From Gp6-AA40 sp036802945 (GTDB lineage Bacteria; Acidobacteriota; Vicinamibacteria; Vicinamibacterales; UBA2999): DNA of 64,000 nucleotides. Location of the stretch: positions 1 through 64,000 of the forward strand of contig DAIRVG010000008.1 in the NCBI GenBank assembly GCA_036802945.1, read 5' to 3'. Numbering within the stretch: position 1 is the first letter of the stretch; each line of letters begins with the position of its first letter. The position numbers were made by a program, and so were the translations under genes. Below, one piece after another: positions 49,881-57,538 of this stretch. The notes under the pieces were generated by a model, which had not been told where the DNA came from, did not search any database, and was given only the letters and a program-made list of their open reading frames with translations.

Positions 49881-50465
49881 ATGGCGGAAGCGCTTCTTCG
49901 AAACGAGTCGCCGGCGGAGTACTTCAAGGAGCTTGTCGAAACGGCGATGGAGCGTCAGCACCTCGCCGTGCGCGACCTTACGTCGTTCTACCTGGTCAAC
50001 CTGCTCACCGGCTTTGTCCACTTCGATCGATCCGCTACACCGAGCGACGAGCCGCTGGGCATCCGCCTGGCTCGCGCGCTGCGGACGGGCGGCAGCCGTC
50101 AGCGCGACGGTCTTCGCGAAGTTGGCGACCTGTCCCTGTTCATCTCGGGTTTCTTCGCCGACAGCCTGAATCGCAGCCTTGTCGACGTCGACTACTACAT
50201 CCAGCTTGGAGAATGTGCGTATGGATCGCTCGCGAAACATGGTGACCCCGCGTTGGGTGACGTGTTCGATGAGCTGGCAGGCAAGTTCGCCGCCTGCGTC
50301 GACGTCCTGGGCGAGGTCAGCGAACGAAGTGCGCTCACGTCGAACGCTGACGTCTTACGGCTGTACGAAAAATGGCTTCGGACCCGAAGCCGGCGCAGCG
50401 GCGATTTGCTCGTGGAGCGTGGAATCGTTCCAAATTCTTCTGTAAGCAGTCGATTCATTCAGTAG
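49881..50465 (+). CDS. Conserved hypothetical all-helical protein
   Basis: From ATG 49881, preceded by GGGAGG, the protein has 194 residues; an upstream extension of the frame overlaps the divergent gene and is rejected. It appears all-helical with charged amphipathic segments: SPAEYFKELVETAMERQHLA, VRDLTSFYLVNLLTGFVHF, LFISGFFADSLNRSLVDVDY and the tail SNADVLRLYEKWLRTRSRRSG. No catalytic motif is obvious. It shares a divergent promoter region with the Cys-cluster gene, which suggests linked expression. Confidence 0.65.
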   Translation: MAEALLRNESPAEYFKELVETAMERQHLAVRDLTSFYLVNLLTGFVHFDRSATPSDEPLGIRLARALRTGGSRQRDGLREVGDLSLFISGFFADSLNRSLVDVDYYIQLGECAYGSLAKHGDPALGDVFDELAGKFAACVDVLGEVSERSALTSNADVLRLYEKWLRTRSRRSGDLLVERGIVPNSSVSSRFIQ

Positions 50466-50921
50466 CGTTCACAAGTAGACTCGGCGGCCGCACAAATATC
50501 GACATATTGTCGATATCGCGACAATTCGCTCCGGCCGGCACCTTCCGGCCGATATGGGTGAAGAACCCGTTTGCCCTTCGACGTTTAAACCCAGCACCGC
50601 TCAGGCTGTGGTGCATTTTCGCAACATCCACGTGCTTTTCCGCCGTCCTTGTTTGGAGGCACAACCTGCGGCCCCTGACCGGCGTCTAAAGTCGTGACCG
50701 TCAAAAAGGCGGTTGGGCGAAATCTGGTTCGTTGGGTTAAATTGTTGATTCTTATGCGTTTGGCTGTTATCTGACGAAATAAACGCCGCCGGAACGCCCG
50801 GGTTCAACGCACGGGAACCAATCACTCGAGCCAGACGTCTAACAAGGGCATCAGAATTGCACATGCGGGCGCATCAATTGGTTACCCAGATTTGGGTGAT
50901 TCGGAAGGAGCGGCAGGAATA
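50466..50921. other. Long intergenic region with palindromes
   Basis: About 456 bp without a convincing gene. It contains a 21-bp perfect palindrome (50496-50516), a CGGCCGG/CCGGCCG hairpin (50530-50549), an AT-rich stretch at 50730-50775 that could hold a promoter, and an ACCCA/TGGGT hairpin at 50882-50895 just before the DksA-like gene. A 43-codon GTG frame around 50558-50689 lacks a Shine-Dalgarno. Confidence 0.45.
50496..50516. promoter_or_regulatory. 21-bp perfect palindrome, operator-like
   Basis: ATATCGACA, TAT, TGTCGATAT. A further partial inverted copy (TGTCG...CGACA) overlaps its right half at 50508-50523. The size and symmetry fit a dimeric repressor site; the regulator is unknown. 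Confidence 0.5.
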
Positions 50922-51371
50922 ATGGCGACGACGAAGAGCACAAAGGCGGCGGCCAAGACGAGCCGCTATAACGAACTAAAGAAGATGCTCGAGGAACGCC
51001 GCCGCGAGTTGTTGAGCGCAGTCCAAGGCAAAATTCGCGACGTGCGAGCCGAAGGCGGCAACGACCGGGATGTACTCGACCAGGGCGAGAGCTCCGAGGT
51101 GGACATCCAGGAAGACATTGAGTTCGCGCTCATCCAGATGAAGTCTGAGACGCTGAACAAGATCAACGAGGCACTCCATCGTCTTGACGATGGGACCTAC
51201 GGCAATTGCTTCGAGTGCGGTGAGGAAATCGCCCATCCGCGGCTCCGGGCTCTTCCGTTCGCGGTTCGCTGCAAGGATTGCGAGGAAGCTCGGGAGAACA
51301 CCGAGCAGCGCGAGCGCGCACTTGCTCGCAAGAGCGGCTCGTCGGGCCTCTTCTTCGACATGTCGAGCTAA
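50922..51371 (+). CDS. DksA/TraR-type zinc-finger regulator
   Basis: From ATG 50922 (Shine-Dalgarno AAGGAG upstream) the protein has 149 residues. An N-terminal basic stretch (MATTKSTKAAAKTSR) is followed by a long coiled coil (about 15-90, tip rich in Asp/Glu: DRDVLDQGESSEVDIQED) and a C-terminal C4 zinc finger with C96, C99, C117, C120 (CFECGEEI, CKDC). DksA-like proteins enter the RNA polymerase secondary channel and act with ppGpp. The canonical DxxDxA tip is not exact. The rel gene lies about 2.5 kb away in the same window. Confidence 0.85.
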   Translation: MATTKSTKAAAKTSRYNELKKMLEERRRELLSAVQGKIRDVRAEGGNDRDVLDQGESSEVDIQEDIEFALIQMKSETLNKINEALHRLDDGTYGNCFECGEEIAHPRLRALPFAVRCKDCEEARENTEQRERALARKSGSSGLFFDMSS

Positions 51372-51506
51372 CCGAGTCTTGACCGGGTTCGTGCCTCATC
51401 AGCGGCGCGAACCCGGGTCGATCTGGTCCCTCCCAGTTCTGTTCGCGCCGCTGCCCCGGCGCCGTTGATCCACGATGGGCTGTATCATCCACCGTGAGTT
51501 GTATCG

Positions 51507-53942
51507 ATGAGTGAGCGCGACGAGCCTCTCGAGGTGGAGGAACTCTCGACCGGTGACCGTCCGTTGAACCTTCCGGACGAGCTCCCGATACTTCCTCTTC
51601 GCGACACCGTTCTCTTTCCAAATTCGTTCATGCCGCTTGCGGTCGCCCGCGAAAGCTCCGTGCGGCTGATCGACGAAGCCATCTCGGGCGGGAAGCTGAT
51701 TGGCGTCTTCACGCAGCGCGACGCCACCGTCGAGGAGCCCCAGCAGGGGGATCTGTACTCGATCGGCACGGCGAGCCACATCCACAAGATGTTCAAGCTG
51801 CCGGATGGAAGCCTGAGACTGATCGTCCAGGGACTCGCGCGCCTGCACCTCGATGAGGTCTCCACGGTGAAGCCATACCTCCGGGCGCACGTGAGCCTCG
51901 CGCCGGAAACTGGCGCCGATGCCGAGCATCTCGAGATCGATGCGATGCTCCGCAACATCAGGACGAATTTCCAGCAGGTGGTTTCGTTGTCGCCGCTGCT
52001 GTCCGACGATCTCCAGACGCTCTCGACGAACATCACCGACCCGGGACGCCTCGCCGACTTCATCGCGTCGAGCCTGACGACGATCAGCACGGCGGTGAAG
52101 CAGGAGGTGCTGGAGACGCGCGATGTGCGCATGCGACTCGACACGCTCAACCGGATCCTGATCAAGGAGCTTGAGGTCCTCGAGCTCGGATCCAAGATCC
52201 AGTCGCAGGTGCAATCCGAGGTTGGCAAGAACCAGCGCGAGTATTTCCTTCGCGAACAGCTCAAGGCGATTCAGAAAGAGCTCGGCGAGGGCGATGATCA
52301 GACGCGCGAGGTCGAAGAGCTTCGCGACAAGATCGAGGCCGCAGGAATGCCGGAGTTGGTGAAGAAGGAGGCGCTCCGCGAGCTCGATCGTCTCTCGAAG
52401 ATGCCCGTTGCCGCCGCCGAATTCACCGTGTCGCGTACCTATCTCGATTGGCTCGTCACGCTCCCATGGCAGAAGCGCACCGATGAGGTGATCGACCTGC
52501 CGAAAACGAAGCAGACGCTCGACGCCGATCATTCCGGTCTCGAGAAGGCGAAGGATCGCATTCTCGAATACCTCGCGGTGAGAAAGCTCAATCCGCAGGT
52601 CAAGGGTCCCATCCTCTGCTTTGCCGGCCCGCCGGGTGTCGGCAAGACCTCGCTCGCACGGTCGATCGCGCAATCGCTGGGACGCAAGTTCGTCAGGGTG
52701 TCGCTTGGCGGCATGCGCGACGAGGCGGAAATTCGCGGACATCGCCGCACCTACATCGGCGCGCTGCCAGGGCAGATCATCCAGGGGCTTCGTCGCGCCG
52801 AATCCAAAAATCCGGTCTTCATCCTCGACGAGATCGACAAGCTGGGAAACGATTTTCGCGGCGACCCGGCATCGGCGCTGCTCGAAGTGCTCGACCCCGA
52901 GCAGAACGTGAGCTTCCGCGATCACTATCTCGATGTGCCGTTCGATCTCTCCGAGGTGCTCTTCATCACGACGGCCAACGTGCTCGATCCGGTTCCGCCG
53001 GCACTCCGCGACCGCATGGAGGTCCTCGAGATTCCCGGATACACCGAGGAAGAGAAGCTGGCGATTGCGTGCGATCACCTCGTTCAGAAGCAGATCGGCA
53101 ACCACGGGCTCACACCGGATCAGCTGACGATTAGTGACGATGCGCTGAGACTGGTCATTCGTGGATATACACGCGAGGCGGGTGTCCGGAATCTCGAACG
53201 TGAGATTGGCGCGCTCTGCCGCAAGGCCGCGCGCCGTCGGGCCGAAGGCGACGAGCGCCCCCTGGCGATCACACCGGAGGTCGTCGTGGCGCTGCTCGGT
53301 GCGCCGCTATTTCTCGACGAGGAGATGGAGGAGCGCACCAAGGAGCCTGGCGTGGCGATCGGTCTCGCCTGGACGCCTGCTGGAGGTGACGTCCTGTTCA
53401 TCGAGGCGTCTCGGATGACCGGTCCGGGAGTCCTGACGCTCACCGGGCAGCTTGGCGACGTCATGAAAGAGTCTGCGCGTGCCGCGCTGTCCTGGTTCCG
53501 CGCGAATGCGGCCACGTATGGCGCCGATCCCGATTTCTTCAAGACGTCGGAAATCCATCTGCACGTGCCCGCTGGCGCCATCCCGAAGGATGGACCGTCC
53601 GCCGGTGTCACCATGGTCACGGCACTCGCCTCGGAGCTGACGCGGCGTCCCGTGCGCGGCGACATCGCGATGACCGGTGAGATCACATTGTCGGGACGCG
53701 TGCTGCCTGTCGGCGGGATCAAGGAAAAGGTTCTTGCCGCCAGGCGCGTCGGCATCCGAGAAGTGATCCTTCCGCGCCAGAATGAAAAGAACATCAACGA
53801 GGACCTCACCGAGGAGCTGCGGCGCGAGCTGACCGTGCATTACGTCCAGAGTGTTGACGAAGTCCTGCTGCTGGCGCTTCTGCCGGCGGTCGCCGCCGGC
53901 GATCAGAAGACCGAGCGCCGCCTCCAGCCGCCGATGCAATAG
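51507..53942 (+). CDS. lon: ATP-dependent protease Lon
   Basis: Degrades misfolded and regulatory proteins in the cytosol. The 811-residue LonA type protein has the N domain (about 20-210, ELPILPLRDTVLFPNSFMPL), a coiled linker, AAA with Walker A GPPGVGKT at 374-381 and VFILDEIDKLG, and the protease domain with the Ser-Lys dyad S698 (PKDGPSAG) and K741 (GGIKEK). It ends 5 bp before the deacetylase-like gene. Confidence 0.96.
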   Translation: MSERDEPLEVEELSTGDRPLNLPDELPILPLRDTVLFPNSFMPLAVARESSVRLIDEAISGGKLIGVFTQRDATVEEPQQGDLYSIGTASHIHKMFKLPDGSLRLIVQGLARLHLDEVSTVKPYLRAHVSLAPETGADAEHLEIDAMLRNIRTNFQQVVSLSPLLSDDLQTLSTNITDPGRLADFIASSLTTISTAVKQEVLETRDVRMRLDTLNRILIKELEVLELGSKIQSQVQSEVGKNQREYFLREQLKAIQKELGEGDDQTREVEELRDKIEAAGMPELVKKEALRELDRLSKMPVAAAEFTVSRTYLDWLVTLPWQKRTDEVIDLPKTKQTLDADHSGLEKAKDRILEYLAVRKLNPQVKGPILCFAGPPGVGKTSLARSIAQSLGRKFVRVSLGGMRDEAEIRGHRRTYIGALPGQIIQGLRRAESKNPVFILDEIDKLGNDFRGDPASALLEVLDPEQNVSFRDHYLDVPFDLSEVLFITTANVLDPVPPALRDRMEVLEIPGYTEEEKLAIACDHLVQKQIGNHGLTPDQLTISDDALRLVIRGYTREAGVRNLEREIGALCRKAARRRAEGDERPLAITPEVVVALLGAPLFLDEEMEERTKEPGVAIGLAWTPAGGDVLFIEASRMTGPGVLTLTGQLGDVMKESARAALSWFRANAATYGADPDFFKTSEIHLHVPAGAIPKDGPSAGVTMVTALASELTRRPVRGDIAMTGEITLSGRVLPVGGIKEKVLAARRVGIREVILPRQNEKNINEDLTEELRRELTVHYVQSVDEVLLLALLPAVAAGDQKTERRLQPPMQ

Positions 53943-53947
53943 CGGAC

Positions 53948-54835
53948 GTGTGGATTGTCTATTCGCCGCGCTATCGCATCGATATCGGCCCCCACGTTTT
54001 TCCAACCGCAAAATACGACGCCATCCATCGCGAGCTGAGCGCCGCTGGCGGATGGACGTGGGTCGAGCCCGAGACCGCGTCGTGGGAGGATCTCGCGCTG
54101 GTCCACACCGCGGAATACCTCCGCAAGGCGCGCACCGGCACATTCACTGCCGAAGAAATCGCGGAAATCGAGCTGCCCTGGTCGCCGGCCATCGTGGACG
54201 GCTTCCGGTTGATGAGTGGAGGCACCGTTGCGGCCGCGCGGCTTGCACTGGAGACCGGCGTGGGTATCCACGTCGGTGGGGGTTTTCACCATGCGTTTGC
54301 CAACCATGGCGAGGGCTTCTGCCTCTTCAACGACGTCGCCCTCGCGATTCGCGTGGTCCAGCGCGAATATCACGGCCGGACCCCGAGGGCCGCGATCGTC
54401 GATCTGGACGTCCACCACGGCAACGGCACGTCGATGATTTTCGATGGCGATCCGTCGGTCTTCACCTTCTCCATGCATCAGCAGCACAACTACCCGATGT
54501 TCAAGCCGCGCAGCGCGCTCGACATCGGACTGCCGGACCGAGTGACCGATGACGAGTACCACGCGAAACTGAGCGCCGCCTTGCCGACGGTGTTCGCGTC
54601 GAAGCCTGACGTCGTGTTTTACCTTGCGGGTGCGGATCCGTTCGAGGGCGACCAACTTGGCGGGCTGGCGCTGACGCGGGCGGGCCTTCTCGAACGCGAT
54701 CGCATTGTCTTCGGCGCCTGCGCGGCCGCGAATCGTCCGGTCGTCGTCACCTTGGCTGGCGGATATGCGCGCCGGCTCGAAGACACGGTCGCCATCCACC
54801 GCGCCACCATCGAACTGGCGGCGCGGACCTTCTAG
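53948..54835 (+). CDS. Histone deacetylase-family zinc hydrolase
   Basis: A 295-residue member of the arginase/deacetylase fold. Bacterial members act on acetylated small molecules such as polyamines or on protein lysines. The active site is recognisable: H114-H115 (GGFHHAF), zinc ligands D154 and H156 (DLDVHHGNG) and D230 (LAGADPF), and the LAGGY segment near the end. Start GTG 53948 follows lon by 5 bp, so the two are probably co-transcribed; a functional link to Lon is not evident. Confidence 0.88.
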   Translation: MWIVYSPRYRIDIGPHVFPTAKYDAIHRELSAAGGWTWVEPETASWEDLALVHTAEYLRKARTGTFTAEEIAEIELPWSPAIVDGFRLMSGGTVAAARLALETGVGIHVGGGFHHAFANHGEGFCLFNDVALAIRVVQREYHGRTPRAAIVDLDVHHGNGTSMIFDGDPSVFTFSMHQQHNYPMFKPRSALDIGLPDRVTDDEYHAKLSAALPTVFASKPDVVFYLAGADPFEGDQLGGLALTRAGLLERDRIVFGACAAANRPVVVTLAGGYARRLEDTVAIHRATIELAARTF

Positions 54836-54868
54836 GCGGCAGGGACCTTCAGAATTAATCCCGCCGGT

Positions 54869-55411
54869 CTAGGTCCGCGTGAGGAGTGTCAGACCCGCTA
54901 CTGTCTTGAGATCGATGATTTCGTTGGACTCAATCATCGTCGTCAGCTGCTTGACTGAAAACGCGCGCGTCTCGATGTCCTCATCTTCGTCCGGCTCCGC
55001 CTTCTTGTCGGCCGGACCCGGTTCGCGCAGCCCGCTGGCCTTGTAGAAGTTCATTTCTTCGTCGCAGTAGCCGGGTGTCGGAAAGAACGCGCCGAGTCGA
55101 TCGAGTTGCTCCGGAATCAATCCGATTTCCTCCTGGCATTCGCGGGCGGCAGCTTTTTCAGGATCCTCGTTGGGCTTGAGTGTGCCGGCCGGGAGCTCCC
55201 ACGCCCGTCGTCCGATCGCGTGGCGGTACTGCTTGACGAGGATGATGTCGCCTTCCTTCGTCATCGGGAGAAGGACCACCGATCCTGGATGCCGGACGAT
55301 TTCCGCATCGAGCTTGCTGCCTTTCGGGGTCGTGATCGACTCGACAGTCACGGTGAAGATTCGCCCTACGAACACGTTTCGAATCGAGTGGGGAACGACA
55401 GGCTTTTCCAT
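54869..55411 (-). CDS. NUDIX hydrolase, ADP-ribose pyrophosphatase-like
   Basis: From ATG 55411 the protein has 180 residues. The Nudix box is complete (GTLKPNEDP followed by EKAAARECQEEIGLI, i.e. Gx5Ex7REUxEExGU), with upstream VVLLPMTKEGDIILVKQYRH and AWELPAGT, typical of ADP-ribose pyrophosphatases. One base separates its start from the rluD-like stop, so it is the last gene of the ileS-lspA-lgt-rlu operon. Confidence 0.9.
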   Translation of the reverse strand: MEKPVVPHSIRNVFVGRIFTVTVESITTPKGSKLDAEIVRHPGSVVLLPMTKEGDIILVKQYRHAIGRRAWELPAGTLKPNEDPEKAAARECQEEIGLIPEQLDRLGAFFPTPGYCDEEMNFYKASGLREPGPADKKAEPDEDEDIETRAFSVKQLTTMIESNEIIDLKTVAGLTLLTRT

Positions 55412-55412
55412 T

Positions 55413-56216
55413 TCACTCCTCTTCGCGGTCGCCCCACCCCGGAAGCGATTCCAGTACGTCCAGTAGATCAGGCGGGAGGTTGGCGCTGAATTCCATGCGG
55501 CGGCCGTCGCGCGGGTGAGCGAATGCCAGGCGTGTCGAGTGCAGAAACGGCCGCTGAAGCCGCTGCACCGCGCGAATGTCGCCAGGAACGCGTCGATGCA
55601 CGCCGCCATAGAGCGCATCGCCGACAATCGGGTGTCCGATGGCGCTGAGATGGACACGAATCTGATGCGTACGCCCCGTGTGGATGGCGACCTGGCACAG
55701 CGTCAGTCCAGGCAGGTGAAAGGCCCTCGTGATCCGTGTGACCGCCTCGCGCGCGTGTCTCGACCGCGAGGACATCTTCTGACGATGGACCGGGTCGCGT
55801 CCGATCGCGGCATCGATGCGGCGTCCCGCCTGCACGACGCCCCAGACGAGCGCGATGTACTCCTTCTCGACCTCGCGATCGTGAAACTGGCGCGACAGNN
55901 NNNNNNNNNNNNNNNNNNNNNNNNNNNNNNNNNNNNNNNNNNNNNNNNNNNNNNNNNNNNNNNNNNNNNNNNNNNNNNNNNNNNNNNNNNNNNNNNNNGG
56001 AGCCGCGTCGGGGAGACTGACGACCACGCGATCGCCCGCGCGAACGGCGAGATTCGGGCGGGCATCGCGTGCGGAGACATGCACGTGGCCGTCGGTGATC
56101 AGCTTCTGGATCTGCGATCGCGAATGATCACCAAGGACCGTGACCAGGAAGCGATCGAGCCGCTGCCCCTCCGATTCAGGCGTGACGGAGAATTCGAGCG
56201 GCTCCACAGTGTTCAA
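55413..56216 (-). CDS. RluD-family 23S rRNA pseudouridine synthase, interrupted by an assembly gap
   Basis: The N-terminal S4 RNA-binding domain (GQRLDRFLVTVLGDHSRSQI) and the C-terminal synthase half (EYIALVWGV, GRTHQIRVHLSAIGHPIVGD, then ALYGG) are present, but the middle is replaced by 100 N (55899-55998). The missing part should hold the catalytic GRLDxxTSG motif. Family members have roughly 80 residues there, not 33, so the in-frame appearance is accidental. The start may be TTG 56216 or GTG 56207. Exact target (RluC/D-type) cannot be determined. Confidence 0.85.
   Translation of the reverse strand: MNTVEPLEFSVTPESEGQRLDRFLVTVLGDHSRSQIQKLITDGHVHVSARDARPNLAVRAGDRVVVSLPDAAXXXXXXXXXXXXXXXXXXXXXXXXXXXXXXXXXXLSRQFHDREVEKEYIALVWGVVQAGRRIDAAIGRDPVHRQKMSSRSRHAREAVTRITRAFHLPGLTLCQVAIHTGRTHQIRVHLSAIGHPIVGDALYGGVHRRVPGDIRAVQRLQRPFLHSTRLAFAHPRDGRRMEFSANLPPDLLDVLESLPGWGDREEE
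55899..55998. other. Assembly gap (100 N)
   Basis: Exactly 100 unknown bases, a standard scaffold placeholder. It falls inside the rlu gene. Confidence 0.98.
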
Positions 56217-56241
56217 CCACGAAGGATACGAAAAACACGAA

Positions 56242-57054
56242 TTACGCCGCGACCCGGCGGCGTCGCGTCGCGCGCTGCGGAGCCTCCGGCGTCGTACGCC
56301 GCAACCAGATCAGCATCGCGATGGCGAGCGGTGCCAGCAGCAGAGAGATGAACTGCGATGTGGACACGCCGAACACGCTGCCACGCGGATCATTGCGGAA
56401 GATCTCGATGATGAACCGTGAGATCGCATAGAGGATCATGTAGAGCCAGAACGTGCGTCCAGGGAAGCGATGTCCGCGACGCTCCGTGGTGAGTAAAACG
56501 ATCAGAATGAGCAGCTCCGCGCCAGCCTCGTAGAGTTGCGTAGGATGCAGCGGAATGCCCAGCGGGGTTCCGGAATTGGCCTGGGCCAGCGGATTGGTGA
56601 AGACAACCGCCCATGGAACGCTCGTCGGCTTTCCATAGCAGCAGCCAGCGGCAAAGCATCCGAGCCGTCCAGTCACGTGACCCAGCGCGATGCCGGGCGC
56701 AAACGCATCGCACGTCGTCCAGAACGGCATCCCGTAGTGATGGATGTACCAGAATGCCACGGCGACTGCACCGATCAGCCCGCCATAGAAGACGCCGCCG
56801 GACCGGACGAGAGACAACAGGTCGGCCGGCGACTGGCGGAACTGCGCGAAATCGGTCACGAGCAGGAGCAGCTTCGCGCCGACGAGCGCGGCGATGATGA
56901 TGTAGATACCGAGGTCCAGGACGCGGTCCGCGTTGAGCTTCCACTTGCGCGCCCGCGTGATCGCGAGTCGCAGGCCAACGAGGTACGACACCGCCAGCAG
57001 CACGCCGTAGGTATAGACCGTCACCGGTCCCAGGCTAAACAGCTCTGGATACAT
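56242..57054 (-). CDS. lgt: Prolipoprotein diacylglyceryl transferase Lgt
   Basis: Transfers diacylglycerol from phosphatidylglycerol to the lipobox Cys of prolipoproteins, the first maturation step. The 270-residue inner-membrane protein has GPVTVYTYGVLLAVSYLVG, YGGLIGAVAVAFWYIHHYG and the signature GHVTGRLGCFAAGCCYGKPT, with HPTQLYEAG and GRTFWLYMILYAISRFIIE. The start ATG 57054 lies 20 bp inside lspA. Pairing with lspA and the many lipoproteins in the window makes sense functionally. Confidence 0.95.
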   Translation of the reverse strand: MYPELFSLGPVTVYTYGVLLAVSYLVGLRLAITRARKWKLNADRVLDLGIYIIIAALVGAKLLLLVTDFAQFRQSPADLLSLVRSGGVFYGGLIGAVAVAFWYIHHYGMPFWTTCDAFAPGIALGHVTGRLGCFAAGCCYGKPTSVPWAVVFTNPLAQANSGTPLGIPLHPTQLYEAGAELLILIVLLTTERRGHRFPGRTFWLYMILYAISRFIIEIFRNDPRGSVFGVSTSQFISLLLAPLAIAMLIWLRRTTPEAPQRATRRRRVAA

Positions 57055-57538
57055 GTCGGGTCCCCACTCCCAGCAGATCGAGAATCATCAGCGCAACGCC
57101 GACCGTGATCGCCGCGTCGGCGACGTTGAACGCCCAGAAATGCCAGCCTGACCAGTACACGTCGACGAAGTCGACCACGTACCCCCACGAAATGCGGTCG
57201 ATCAGATTGCCCGCCGCTCCACCAAGGATGAGTGCCAGCCCCGTGCGCGCCAGCCACTGCTCGTACGGCAGCGACGCAGCATAGACCGCCAGGCCGCCCA
57301 GCGCCGCCAGCGCCACGCACGCAAGCACCGCTGTCTTGAATGGGAAATCGGTGCCATTCATGAACCCGAACGCCGTGCCGCTGTTGTGCACGCGCGTGAG
57401 ATCGAAAAATCCGGGGATGACCGTCACGCTTTCGTTGAGCGCCAACTCCTGTCGCACCAGCGCTTTCACCGCCTGGTCGAGCACGACGATGAACAGAGCA
57501 ATCCAGAGCTCGCGCTGCCGCGTGTGAACAGCCACCAC
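57035..57538 (-). CDS. lspA: Lipoprotein signal peptidase LspA
   Basis: Cleaves the signal peptide of diacylglyceryl-prolipoproteins. The 167-residue protein has four hydrophobic helices and the two catalytic Asp, D114 (GGAAGNLIDR) and D141 (FNVADAAI). Start GTG 57538 directly abuts the ileS stop with no spacer, and the 3' end overlaps lgt by 20 bp, so ileS-lspA-lgt is one tightly coupled operon. Confidence 0.95.
   Translation of the reverse strand: MVAVHTRQRELWIALFIVVLDQAVKALVRQELALNESVTVIPGFFDLTRVHNSGTAFGFMNGTDFPFKTAVLACVALAALGGLAVYAASLPYEQWLARTGLALILGGAAGNLIDRISWGYVVDFVDVYWSGWHFWAFNVADAAITVGVALMILDLLGVGTRHVSRAV

Noticed and set aside
50558..50689. 43-codon frame (GTG) with a hydrophobic stretch
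   Set aside because: No Shine-Dalgarno, no similarity recognised, unusual composition; kept only as a note in the spacer entry.
55713..56080. Frames running through the N gap as separate genes
   Set aside because: They owe their length to the unknown bases, which cannot show stop codons.
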